Source: Rhodospirillaceae bacterium (GTDB taxonomy: Bacteria > Pseudomonadota > Alphaproteobacteria > Puniceispirillales > Puniceispirillaceae). From it: a stretch of DNA of 46,272 bases. Positions 10,481 through 21,584 of the stretch are shown one piece after another (the stretch's first letter is position 1; each line of letters opens with the position of its first letter). The DNA lies in the NCBI GenBank assembly GCA_011522725.1, contig WTIL01000106.1, forward strand, positions 1-46,272. The letters are read 5' to 3'. Position numbers and translations under genes: made by a program. The notes beneath the pieces were generated by a model, which saw nothing but the letters and a program-made list of their open reading frames with translations, had not been told where the DNA came from and ran no database searches.

Positions 10481-10509
10481 GACCAGAAACCAGACCAGAA
10501 ACCAGACCA
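10481..10509. repeat. Short tandem repeat in leuD/leuB gap (GACCAGAAACCA x ~2.4)
   Basis: Read directly: GACCAGAAACCA GACCAGAAACCA GACCA. Confidence 0.9.
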
Positions 10510-10529
10510 ATCGGGGGCAGGACCAGCTC

Positions 10530-11642
10530 ATGGCATCGAACCGTAAAATCATGGTGCTTCCGGGTGACGGAATCGGCACCGAAATCATGGCAGCCAACAT
10601 GAAGATCATCGACTGGCTCGCCAAGCACAGGTCGATCGATTTCGACATGCAGGAAGGCCTTGTCGGCGGCGCGGCCTATGACGCGCACGGCACGCCGCTG
10701 ACCGACGAGACGCTGGCCGATTCGATCGCGTCCGACGCCGTGCTGTTCGGCGCCGTCGGTGGCCCGGCCTATGACGATCTTGCCTTCGAGCTGAAGCCCG
10801 AGCGCGGCCTTCTGGCATTGCGCAAGGAGATGGACCTGTTTGCCAACCTGCGCCCGGCCATTGTCTTTCCGTCGCTTGTCGAGGCATCGACGCTGAAGCC
10901 GGATGTGGTCTCCGGCCTCGATATCATGATCCTTCGCGAGCTGTGCGGCGGGTCCTATTTCGCCGAGCCGCGCGGCATCGACGATCTGGCTGACGGCACC
11001 CGCAAGGGCTATGACACCAACGCCTATACCACGCCCGAGATCGAGCGGATCGGTCGTGTCGGGATGGACCTTGCGCGCAAGCGCGGCGGCAAGCTGACCT
11101 CGGTCGAAAAGTCGAATGTGATGCATTCGGGCATTCTCTGGCGGCAGGTGATGACGGCCCTTCACGCCGCCGAGGGCGAGGGCGTCGAGCTTGGCCATAT
11201 GTATGCCGACAACTGCGCCATGCAGCTTGTCCGCAACCCCAAGCAGTTTGATGTGATTGTCACCGACAATCTGTTCGGCGACCTGCTGTCCGACTGTGCC
11301 GCGATGCTCACCGGGTCCCTCGGCATGCTGCCGTCGGCGTCGCTCGGCGCGCCGGATCCGGAGACCGGCCTTCCCAAGGCGATGTACGAGCCGGTCCACG
11401 GGTCGGCACCGGACATCGCCGGCAAGGGCATCGCCAACCCGCTGGCCCAGTTCATGAGCTTTGCGATGCTGCTTCGCTACAGCTTCGACCAGGGAGCCGA
11501 GGCCGACCTTCTCGAGGCGGCCGTCGACAAGGCGCTGCAATCGACCCGCACCGGCGACATCATGACCCCGGGCTGCACCGAAACCGGCACCGACGGCATG
11601 ACCGCGGCCGTGCTGGACGCGATGGACAGGCTGGCGCGCTAG
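10530..11642 (+). CDS. leuB: 3-isopropylmalate dehydrogenase
   Basis: [55 protein letters not shown]. The longest ORF overextends into leuD. Confidence 0.96.
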   Translation: MASNRKIMVLPGDGIGTEIMAANMKIIDWLAKHRSIDFDMQEGLVGGAAYDAHGTPLTDETLADSIASDAVLFGAVGGPAYDDLAFELKPERGLLALRKEMDLFANLRPAIVFPSLVEASTLKPDVVSGLDIMILRELCGGSYFAEPRGIDDLADGTRKGYDTNAYTTPEIERIGRVGMDLARKRGGKLTSVEKSNVMHSGILWRQVMTALHAAEGEGVELGHMYADNCAMQLVRNPKQFDVIVTDNLFGDLLSDCAAMLTGSLGMLPSASLGAPDPETGLPKAMYEPVHGSAPDIAGKGIANPLAQFMSFAMLLRYSFDQGAEADLLEAAVDKALQSTRTGDIMTPGCTETGTDGMTAAVLDAMDRLAR

Positions 11643-11706
11643 CACCACCTGCAATGTGAGACTGAACCGACCGGCAACATCAGGCCGGCGGGAAACGAGG
11701 ATAGAG

Positions 11707-12741
11707 ATGGGATACAGAGTTGCTGTTGTCGGCGCCACCGGCGCTGTCGGACGCGAGATGCTGCAGACACTTGCCGAGCGGAATTTTCCGGCGGACAAGG
11801 TGCATGCGCTCGCCTCGTCGCGCTCGGCCGGGCGCGAGGTGTCCTATGGCGAGGATGACGTGCTGACCATCGGCGCCCTCGACAAGTTCGATTTTGGCGA
11901 GGCCGACATCGCGCTGTTCTCGGCGGGTGGCGACACTTCAAAGGCCGTCGCCCCGAAGGCAGGCGAGGCCGGTTGCATCGTCATCGACAACTCGTCCGCC
12001 TTCCGCATGGAAGACGACGTGCCGCTGATCGTGCCGGAGGTGAACCCCGACACGGTCGAAAGCGCACTTCCGGCGAATGGCGGGCGCAACATCATCGCCA
12101 ACCCGAACTGCTCGACCGCCCAGCTCGTCGTGGCGCTGAAGCCGGTGCACGACGCCTTTGGCGTGCGCCGCGTCGTGGTGTCGACCTATCAGGCGACTTC
12201 GGGCGCGGGCAAGGCCGGCATGGACGAGCTGTTCAACCAGACCCGCGGCATCTATGTGAATGACGTAGTGCAGCCGGAGAAGTTCACCAAGCAGATCGCC
12301 TTCAACGCGATCCCGCATATCGACAGCTTCCTCGATGACGGTTTCACCAAGGAAGAGTGGAAGATGACCGTCGAGACGAAGAAGATTCTCGACCCGTCAA
12401 TCGAGCTGGTCGCGCATTGTGTTCGTATCCCGGTCTTCATCGGGCACAGCGAGGCTGTGTTCATCGAGACCGACAAGCCGATGACGGAAAAGGGGTTTCG
12501 TGACCTGCTCCGCGAGGCGCCGGGTGTCACCGTGATCGACCATCGTGCGAATGAGGGCTATGTCACGCCGCATGAATGTGCCGGCGAGGACGCTGTCTTT
12601 ATCAGCCGGATCCGCAAGGACCCCACCGTCGAGAACGGCATGGTGTTCTGGTGCGTCTCGGACAATCTTCGCAAGGGCGCGGCGCTGAATTCCGTCCAGA
12701 TCGCAGAGCTTGTCGCCGAACGCGGGCTGTCGGGTCGTTAG
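11707..12741 (+). CDS. asd: Aspartate-semialdehyde dehydrogenase
   Basis: YRVAVVGATGAVGREM, NPNCSTAQLVVAL, STYQATSGAGKAGM. Confidence 0.95.
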   Translation: MGYRVAVVGATGAVGREMLQTLAERNFPADKVHALASSRSAGREVSYGEDDVLTIGALDKFDFGEADIALFSAGGDTSKAVAPKAGEAGCIVIDNSSAFRMEDDVPLIVPEVNPDTVESALPANGGRNIIANPNCSTAQLVVALKPVHDAFGVRRVVVSTYQATSGAGKAGMDELFNQTRGIYVNDVVQPEKFTKQIAFNAIPHIDSFLDDGFTKEEWKMTVETKKILDPSIELVAHCVRIPVFIGHSEAVFIETDKPMTEKGFRDLLREAPGVTVIDHRANEGYVTPHECAGEDAVFISRIRKDPTVENGMVFWCVSDNLRKGAALNSVQIAELVAERGLSGR

Positions 12742-12756
12742 GCGAAGGCTCGCCGG

Positions 12757-13572
12757 TCAGCGCGCCAGCGCTCTCACTGTCTCAAGCGATTCCAGAAGCG
12801 CGAGGTCGCGCCCGTCGGGGCTTGCGGCAATGATCGACTGCGCCGTATGGCTGGCAGCCTTGAAGGCATCGGGAAGCTGACATCCGAGATTCAGCATCCC
12901 GGCCAGCAGCGCCGTGAGCAAATCACCGCCGCCGGCGACATTCTTGCCGGCATCACCGGCGGCCTGCCAGCGGGTACCATTGTCTGCGGTGACCAGAAGG
13001 TCGCCCGTGCGGCCATCCCCGGTCACGCCTGTGGTGACGACAGCCTTCAGGCCATAGCGGTCGATAAGGTCACCGGCGGCACGGGCGCTGTCGTCCTGCC
13101 CACCGACATCGCGGCCCGCCAACCAGGACAGTTCGTAGTGATTCGGCGTGATGATATCGGCCCGCGGCAGCAGTTCGGCCATCATCGCGTCGGCGATCTC
13201 CTGCGCGACATAAAGCCGCCCGCCGTCACCCAGAACCGGATCGAGGATATAGGTCCCGCCGGTGGCATCGCGCCAGCCATCGACAAACGCCGCGATGCCG
13301 GCCACCTGGGCGGCGCTGCCCAGATAGCCGCTGGTGACAATGTTGATGCCGGATGTGTCGGTGAGGCTCAGGATGCCGTCAAGGACAGCGGCCAGGATAT
13401 CGTCCGGAACCGCGCCACCGGCGCGTTTCCCGTATCCGGGATGGGCCGCGAGCATCACCGTATCGACCAGCATCGGATGCTGCCCGAGCGCGGTCAGCAC
13501 CGGTCCTGCGACGGTGTTGCCGACAAAGCCGGCGGCGACCGATGACTGGATGGAAAGAACCTGTTTCATCAT
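12757..13572 (-). CDS. pdxY: Pyridoxal kinase (PdxY/PdxK family)
   Basis: VLSIQSSVAAGFVGNTVAGPVLTALG, YILDPVLGDGGRLYV, ADIITPNHYEL, GGGDLLTALL: ribokinase-fold PLP kinase. Confidence 0.85.
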   Translation of the reverse strand: MMKQVLSIQSSVAAGFVGNTVAGPVLTALGQHPMLVDTVMLAAHPGYGKRAGGAVPDDILAAVLDGILSLTDTSGINIVTSGYLGSAAQVAGIAAFVDGWRDATGGTYILDPVLGDGGRLYVAQEIADAMMAELLPRADIITPNHYELSWLAGRDVGGQDDSARAAGDLIDRYGLKAVVTTGVTGDGRTGDLLVTADNGTRWQAAGDAGKNVAGGGDLLTALLAGMLNLGCQLPDAFKAASHTAQSIIAASPDGRDLALLESLETVRALAR

Positions 13573-13658
13573 TGCCGAGTTGTCACCGGAATCAGGGAAC
13601 GAGGCAAATGAAATCTGCTGTAACCGGCGCAGACCATGCGAAGTTCCCTGGTTTCACA

Positions 13659-13688
13659 TTGACTAATATCCGTCTTTCACCATAAATT
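13659..13688 (+). promoter_or_regulatory. Candidate sigma70-type promoter upstream of sdhCDAB
   Basis: TTGACT - 18 nt - TAAATT, about 35 nt upstream of the sdhC ATG in the divergent pdxY/sdhC gap. Confidence 0.5.
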
Positions 13689-13724
13689 CCGGTCAGGTGC
13701 CAACCTGCAAAAAAGGAAGCCCTC

Positions 13725-14102
13725 ATGGCGAGGACACGTCCGCTGTCGCCCCACCTTCAGGTGTATCGGCCGCAGCTTACTTCAATGATGTCGATCGCAC
13801 ATCGCGCGTCCGGTATCGTGCTGACGACAGGAACGGTCCTTCTGGCCGCCTGGCTCGTCGCGCTGGCGCACAGCGCCGAAAGCTATGAAATGGTATCCGG
13901 ACTGCTGGCGCATCCTTTGGGGCAATTTGTCCTATTCGGGTATTCGGCCGCGCTGATCTATCATGCGTTGAATGGAATCAGGCATTTGGCATGGGATCTG
14001 GGCTATGGGCTGACGATCCCCGAAGTCTACAGGAATGGCCATATCGTGCTGTTCCTGACGATGGTTCTGACGGCAGGCTTGTGGGCCGCCGTATGGATGT
14101 AG
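13725..14102 (+). CDS. sdhC: Succinate dehydrogenase cytochrome b556 subunit
   Basis: RPLSPHLQVYRPQLTSMMSIAHRASG signature and HALNGIRHLAWD. Confidence 0.94.
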   Translation: MARTRPLSPHLQVYRPQLTSMMSIAHRASGIVLTTGTVLLAAWLVALAHSAESYEMVSGLLAHPLGQFVLFGYSAALIYHALNGIRHLAWDLGYGLTIPEVYRNGHIVLFLTMVLTAGLWAAVWM

Positions 14103-14113
14103 AGGGCGGCGCG

Positions 14114-14479
14114 ATGGCGGAATATCCTGCGGGTATCGGGCACAGGCGGCGGCATTCCGGTGTTTCGCACTGGCGCTGGCAGCGTTACAGCGCGGTTCTC
14201 GTGCTTGCCTTGATGACCTATTTCACCGTGCTGCTGGCCAGTCTTGGCGGGCTTGATCACGACGGGGCGACGGCGCTTGTCGGCCATCCCGCCAACGCTC
14301 TGGCGCTGGCGGTGCTCGTGACGGTCGGGCTCTGGCACGGAACTCTCGGCCTGCAGGTGGTGATCGAGGATTATATCACCATCAAGGGCGGCCGCCAGAT
14401 GGCACTCATGGCCATGCGGGCGGCAATGGCAATCATCGGACTGGCCACATTGTGGGCCGTCTCGCGGATCGCGCTCTAG
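14114..14479 (+). CDS. sdhD: Succinate dehydrogenase hydrophobic membrane anchor subunit
   Basis: Three predicted hydrophobic stretches, SHWRWQRYSAVLVLALMTYF and HGTLGLQVVIEDYI; between sdhC and sdhA. Confidence 0.9.
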   Translation: MAEYPAGIGHRRRHSGVSHWRWQRYSAVLVLALMTYFTVLLASLGGLDHDGATALVGHPANALALAVLVTVGLWHGTLGLQVVIEDYITIKGGRQMALMAMRAAMAIIGLATLWAVSRIAL

Positions 14480-14520
14480 GCGTGCCGCTGGTCCGGACAG
14501 GGATATAGAAGGGCGGGCGC

Positions 14521-16311
14521 ATGTCGGCTTACGAGATTACAGATCACCATTACGACGTTGTCGTCGTTGGCGCCGGCGGCGCCGGTCTTCGCGCGACACT
14601 CGGCATGGCGGCGGCAGGCCTGAACACCGCCTGTATCACCAAGGTCTTCCCGACCCGGTCGCACACGGTTGCCGCGCAGGGCGGCATTGGCGCCGCGCTC
14701 AACAATATGGGCGAGGGCGACAACTGGCAGTACCACATGTACGACACGGTCAAGGGGTCCGACTGGCTCGGCGACCAGGACGCGATCGAATATATGTGCC
14801 GCAACGCCATTCCGTCGGTGATCGAGCTCGAGAATTACGGCGTTCCCTTCTCGCGGACCGAGGAAGGCAAGATCTACCAGCGCCCGTTCGGTGGTCATAC
14901 GCTCGACTATGGCAAGTCGATGGCGCGCCGCGCCTGCGCCGCTGCCGACCGCACCGGGCACGCCATTCTCCACACGCTTTACCAGCAGTGCCTGAAGCAC
15001 AAGGCGCATTTCCATATCGAGTATTTCGCGCTCGACCTGCTGATGAACGAGGACGGCGAATGTGCCGGCATCATCGCGCTGTGCATGGAAGACGGCACGC
15101 TGCACCGTTTCTGGGGCCAGCAGACCGTTCTGGCGACCGGCGGTTACGGCCGGGTCTATTTCTCCTGCACCTCGGCGCATACCTGTACCGGCGACGGCAA
15201 TGCGATGGCGCTTCGCGCCGGACTGCCGCTCCAGGACATGGAGTTCGTGCAGTTCCATCCGACAGGCGTTTACGGCGCCGGCGTCCTGATCACCGAAGGC
15301 GCGCGTGGCGAGGGCGGCTACCTGACGAATTCAGAGGGCGAGCGTTTCATGGAGCGGTTCGCGCCGACAGCCAAGGATCTCGCAAGCCGCGATGTTGTCA
15401 GCCGCGCCATGACGATCGAGATCAATGAAGGCCGCGGTGTGGGCCCGAACAAGGACCACATCATGCTGCATCTCGAGCATATCGATGCCGACACGCTGCA
15501 CCAGCGGCTCCCTGGCATCACCGAGACGGCGAAGATTTTCTGCGGCGTCGATGTGACCCGCGAGCCGATCCCGGTGCTGCCGACCGTGCATTACAATATG
15601 GGCGGCATTCCGACGAACTATCACGGCGAGGTGATTTCGGCCGCGAACGGAGACGACAGCGCGACCGTGCCGGGCCTGATGGCCATCGGCGAGGCGGCCT
15701 GCGTGTCGGTTCATGGCGCCAACCGGCTTGGCACGAACTCGCTTCTCGACATCGTGGTGTTCGGCCGTGCCGCCGCGCACCGTGCCGCCGAGACCTGCAC
15801 CGCTGGCGGGACCGCGCGCAGCGCGCCGCAGGAAGCCACGGAAAAGGCGCTCGACAGGTTCGACCGGATGCGCCATGCCAAAGGTGATGTCGGCGCTGCG
15901 GAAATCCGCCTCGAGATGCAGCAGGCGATGCAGCGTCATGCCGCCGTCTTCCGCTCGACGGACAGCCTGTCGGACGGCGTCGCCAGCATGGACAAGATCG
16001 CCGCGAAAATGGGTCATATCGGGGTGAAGGACCAGTCGCTGATCTGGAACACCGACCTTGTCGAATCGCTTGAGCTCGAGAACCTGATGGGCCAGGCGCT
16101 CGTCACCATCCGGTCCGCCGACCAGCGCGAGGAATCGCGCGGCGCCCACGCGCATGAGGACTGGCCCGAGCGCGACGACGAGAACTGGATGAAGCACACC
16201 GTCATGTGGCTCGACGAAAACAACAAGTCACGCCTCGACTATCGTGGTGTGGTGATGAACACGCTCAGCAACGACGTGGCGCCGATCCCGCCGGCACCGC
16301 GCGTCTACTGA
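14521..16311 (+). CDS. sdhA: Succinate dehydrogenase flavoprotein subunit
   Basis: [52 protein letters not shown]. Confidence 0.98.
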   Translation: MSAYEITDHHYDVVVVGAGGAGLRATLGMAAAGLNTACITKVFPTRSHTVAAQGGIGAALNNMGEGDNWQYHMYDTVKGSDWLGDQDAIEYMCRNAIPSVIELENYGVPFSRTEEGKIYQRPFGGHTLDYGKSMARRACAAADRTGHAILHTLYQQCLKHKAHFHIEYFALDLLMNEDGECAGIIALCMEDGTLHRFWGQQTVLATGGYGRVYFSCTSAHTCTGDGNAMALRAGLPLQDMEFVQFHPTGVYGAGVLITEGARGEGGYLTNSEGERFMERFAPTAKDLASRDVVSRAMTIEINEGRGVGPNKDHIMLHLEHIDADTLHQRLPGITETAKIFCGVDVTREPIPVLPTVHYNMGGIPTNYHGEVISAANGDDSATVPGLMAIGEAACVSVHGANRLGTNSLLDIVVFGRAAAHRAAETCTAGGTARSAPQEATEKALDRFDRMRHAKGDVGAAEIRLEMQQAMQRHAAVFRSTDSLSDGVASMDKIAAKMGHIGVKDQSLIWNTDLVESLELENLMGQALVTIRSADQREESRGAHAHEDWPERDDENWMKHTVMWLDENNKSRLDYRGVVMNTLSNDVAPIPPAPRVY

Positions 16312-16315
16312 GGCC

Positions 16316-16345
16316 TGACAGATACGTCACTGACAGATAAGTCAC
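16316..16345. repeat. 15-bp tandem duplication in sdhA/sdhB gap
   Basis: TGACAGATACGTCAC followed directly by TGACAGATAAGTCAC (14/15 identical). Confidence 0.9.
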
Positions 16346-16360
16346 TGGGGGAACTTGGCG

Positions 16361-17137
16361 ATGGCGGAATTTACCCTGCCTGCGAATTCGAAAATGTCTT
16401 CGGGCGCCTATCACAAGGCGCCGGAAGGCTCGTCAAACGTCCGCGTGTTCCAGATCTATCGCTGGTCGCCCGACGATGACGAGAACCCGCGGCTCGACAA
16501 GTTCGAGGTCGATCTCGACGATTGCGGGCCGATGGTTCTGGACGCGCTGATCAAGATCAAGAGCGAACAGGACAGCAGCCTGACCTTCCGCCGCTCCTGC
16601 CGCGAAGGCATCTGCGGCTCCTGCTCGATGAACATCGACGGCACCAACACGCTGGCCTGCCTGAAAAGCATCGACGAGGTCAAAGGCGAGGTGAAGATCT
16701 TCCCGCTGCCGCACATGCCGGTGGTCAAGGATCTCGTTCCCGATCTGAGCAACGCCTATCGCCAGCTGGCCTCGATCGAACCCTGGCTGAAGTCTGACAA
16801 GGACGCGCCCGAGGGCGAAGAGCGCCGGCAGTCGCCTGAAGAGCGCGAGAAGCTCGACGGATTGTGGGAATGCGTACTTTGCTTCAGCTGCTCGACGGCA
16901 TGCCCGAGCTACTGGTGGAACAGCGATGAATATCTGGGTCCGGCAGTGCTGCTGCAGGCCTATCGCTGGGTTGCCGACAGCCGTGACGACAGCACCGACG
17001 AGCGTCTCGACGCGCTCGATGACAGCTTTGCGCTGTATCGTTGCCACACCATCATGAACTGTGCGAAGACCTGTCCGAAGGGGCTGAACCCCGGCAAGGC
17101 CATCGCCGGCATCAAGAGCGAGATTGCCAGCCGCTAG
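16361..17137 (+). CDS. sdhB: Succinate dehydrogenase iron-sulfur subunit
   Basis: [55 protein letters not shown]. Confidence 0.97.
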   Translation: MAEFTLPANSKMSSGAYHKAPEGSSNVRVFQIYRWSPDDDENPRLDKFEVDLDDCGPMVLDALIKIKSEQDSSLTFRRSCREGICGSCSMNIDGTNTLACLKSIDEVKGEVKIFPLPHMPVVKDLVPDLSNAYRQLASIEPWLKSDKDAPEGEERRQSPEEREKLDGLWECVLCFSCSTACPSYWWNSDEYLGPAVLLQAYRWVADSRDDSTDERLDALDDSFALYRCHTIMNCAKTCPKGLNPGKAIAGIKSEIASR

Positions 17138-17172
17138 GGCTATGCCTGCCTGTCACCACGCCGGACGGGACC

Positions 17173-18324
17173 ATGCCGGACACCGGACAAAAAGATAACG
17201 ACAAAGACGACGCCCGCGGCGGAACAGGGCCGGCGGGTCCCGTTGTCTCGGCCATGGCATCGCGCATCGCCGCCGGCGAGCTGTCGCCGGATGACGGGCA
17301 GCGCGCCGTCGCCCTCGCCCTTGACAGCCTGATTGACGAGCTTGCCGCTGGCACGCGCCGGCGCTGGCTGCCGTTGCGCCGGGCGGCGCAGCCGCGTGGC
17401 CTCTATATCCATGGCGGCGTCGGGCGCGGCAAGACGATGCTGATGGACATGTTCCATGATGCGCTGGCCGCCGCCGTAACCGGCATCACGCCATTCCGCC
17501 TGCATTTCCATGATTTCATGGTTCTGGCGCAGGACGAGGTGCATGCGGCGCGAGAGGCCGGGGCAGCCGATCCGATCATCACCGCTGCCGATGCGCTGGC
17601 GGCGCGGGGGCGGGTCATGTGTTTCGATGAAATGGAGGTCCGCGACATCGCCGATGCGATGATCCTGGCGCGCCTGTTCACGGCGCTGTTCGACCGCGGC
17701 GTGACCCTTGTCGCCACATCCAACCGGCATGCTGACGAGCTCTACAAGAACGGTCTGCATCGCGACCGGTTCCTGCCTTTCATCGCGCTGCTGAAAACAA
17801 AGTGCAAAATGATCGAAATCGCCGCCGGGCAGGACTGGCGTGCCAGTGTTCTGGCGCAGATTCCGGCCTGGTACACGCCCGATGACGAGGTTGCGCTGGC
17901 GGCCCTTGAGTCGGCCTTTGCCAGGCTTGCCGGAACGGTGCCGGTCGGAACCGACATTGTCCGTGTTGCAGGCCGCGAGATTCTCTTCGACAAGGTGGCC
18001 GGCGATGTGGCGCGCACCGATTTCGCATCTCTGTGCGAGGCGCCGCTGGCGGCGCGCGACTATCTTGCCATCGCCGGACGGTTCGCCGGGCTGGTACTGG
18101 CCGGCATCCCGCGGCTGAGCGACGCCAACGAGCCGGCAGCCCGAAGGTTCATGTGGCTTGTCGATGCGCTTTATGACCGGCAGCGCTTCCTGATCGCCTC
18201 GGCGGCGGACGAGATTGGCGGCCTTTATGACGGGCACCAGTTCGCCTTTGAATTCGACCGGACACGCTCGCGGCTCGGTGAAATGACCCGCCGCACGGCT
18301 GCGGGGCGGCCAATTGACGAATAA
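17173..18324 (+). CDS. zapE: Cell division protein ZapE (AFG1/LACE1-like ATPase)
   Basis: [62 protein letters not shown]. Confidence 0.93.
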   Translation: MPDTGQKDNDKDDARGGTGPAGPVVSAMASRIAAGELSPDDGQRAVALALDSLIDELAAGTRRRWLPLRRAAQPRGLYIHGGVGRGKTMLMDMFHDALAAAVTGITPFRLHFHDFMVLAQDEVHAAREAGAADPIITAADALAARGRVMCFDEMEVRDIADAMILARLFTALFDRGVTLVATSNRHADELYKNGLHRDRFLPFIALLKTKCKMIEIAAGQDWRASVLAQIPAWYTPDDEVALAALESAFARLAGTVPVGTDIVRVAGREILFDKVAGDVARTDFASLCEAPLAARDYLAIAGRFAGLVLAGIPRLSDANEPAARRFMWLVDALYDRQRFLIASAADEIGGLYDGHQFAFEFDRTRSRLGEMTRRTAAGRPIDE

Positions 18325-18415
18325 CCCCTGCCTGTTTCGAATTCGACACCAATTCTTCTTGTTTGACCACAGAGTTTCGGCTACACCCACGGCAACGTTC
18401 AGCGGTGCCTGCTGA

Positions 18416-19414
<999 letters not shown>

Positions 19415-19452
19415 AGTAGAGCGCGGGCTGCGGCCCGCCAGTGGGGGGTTAC

Positions 19453-20613
19453 ATGAATATCCATGAACATCAGGCCAAGGGCCTGCTGGCCGGCTTCGGC
19501 GTCGCTGTGCCGCGCGGCACAGCAGCCTTCACGGTTGACGAAGCCGTCGCTGCTGCCACCGATCTTGGTGGTCTGGTGCATGTGGTCAAGGCGCAGATTC
19601 ATGCTGGCGGACGCGGCAAGGCGGGCGGCGTCAAGGTCGTCAAATCTGTCGAAGAGGTCCGCGAGGTGGCGACCGAGCTTCTTGGCAAGACTCTGGTCAC
19701 GCATCAGACCGGCCCTCAGGGCCGAGAGGTCCAGCGCCTCTATATCGAGGAAGGCTGCGACATCGGCGACGAGCTGTATCTGTCGATCCTGGTCGATCGC
19801 GGCACCAGCCGGGTGACAATCATCGCCTCCAGCGAAGGCGGCATGGATATCGAGGAGGTCGCCGAAACGAACCCCGAGAAAATCCTGTCCCTCGGCATCG
19901 ATCCGGCTACCGGCCTGCAGCCCCATCATATCCGCCGCATCGCCGGTGTGCTCGGCCTGTCGAAGGACACGGCGAAGCAGCTTCCGGGCTTCCTCGGCGG
20001 TTTGTACCGCGCCTTCAACGAGCTGGATGCGAGCCTTCTGGAGATCAACCCGCTCGTTGTGACCGGAAGCGGCGATCTCCTGGCGCTCGATGCGAAGATG
20101 AGCTTCGATGACAACGCGCTCTACCGTCATCCCGATGTGCTGGCGCTTCGCGACCTTGCCGAGGAAGACCCGGCTGAAGTGCGCGCCAGCGAATTCGAGC
20201 TCAACTACATCAAGCTCGACGGCAATATCGGCTGCATGGTGAACGGCGCCGGCCTCGCCATGGCGACCATGGACATCATCCAGCTGCAGGGCGGCTCTCC
20301 GGCGAACTTCCTCGATGTCGGTGGCAGCGCCACCGCCGAGCGTGTCACCGAAGCCTTCAAGATCATTCTCTCCGACGAGAATGTGAAGGGCATCCTTGTC
20401 AACATCTTCGGCGGCATCATGCGCTGTGACATCATCGCCGAGGGCGTTGTCAGCGCGGCCCGCAGCCTTGGGCTCGACAAGCCGCTGGTCGTGCGGCTCG
20501 AGGGCACCAATGTCGAAGAGGGCAAGCGCATCATGGCCGAGAGCGGTCTCGACATCATTGCGGCAGACAATCTGGCCGACGCCGCGGCGAAAATCGTCGC
20601 CGCGACAGCCTGA
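19453..20613 (+). CDS. sucC: Succinyl-CoA ligase beta subunit
   Basis: [50 protein letters not shown]. Confidence 0.98.
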   Translation: MNIHEHQAKGLLAGFGVAVPRGTAAFTVDEAVAAATDLGGLVHVVKAQIHAGGRGKAGGVKVVKSVEEVREVATELLGKTLVTHQTGPQGREVQRLYIEEGCDIGDELYLSILVDRGTSRVTIIASSEGGMDIEEVAETNPEKILSLGIDPATGLQPHHIRRIAGVLGLSKDTAKQLPGFLGGLYRAFNELDASLLEINPLVVTGSGDLLALDAKMSFDDNALYRHPDVLALRDLAEEDPAEVRASEFELNYIKLDGNIGCMVNGAGLAMATMDIIQLQGGSPANFLDVGGSATAERVTEAFKIILSDENVKGILVNIFGGIMRCDIIAEGVVSAARSLGLDKPLVVRLEGTNVEEGKRIMAESGLDIIAADNLADAAAKIVAATA

Positions 20614-20627
20614 CGGGGGAATATGTC

Positions 20628-21509
<882 letters not shown>

Positions 21510-21521
21510 CGCGCTGGTGGC

Positions 21522-21549
21522 TTGAATCTGCGCCAGCAGCGCATACACT
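21522..21549 (+). promoter_or_regulatory. Candidate sigma70-type promoter upstream of sucA
   Basis: TTGAAT - 16 nt - TACACT in the sucD/sucA gap, about 35 nt before the sucA ATG. Confidence 0.4.
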
Positions 21550-21584
21550 GATGGACGGTGTCAAAATGAACAGGTGCTTTTCTC

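Noticed and set aside
12741-12754. Hairpin GGCGA-AGGC-TCGCC in asd/pdxY convergent gap
   Set aside because: Five-bp stem overlapping the stop codon, no U-tract; compatible with chance in high-GC DNA.
12847-13545. 232-aa plus-strand ORF opposite the pyridoxal kinase
   Set aside because: Composition typical of antisense translation; the kinase motifs on the minus strand are convincing.
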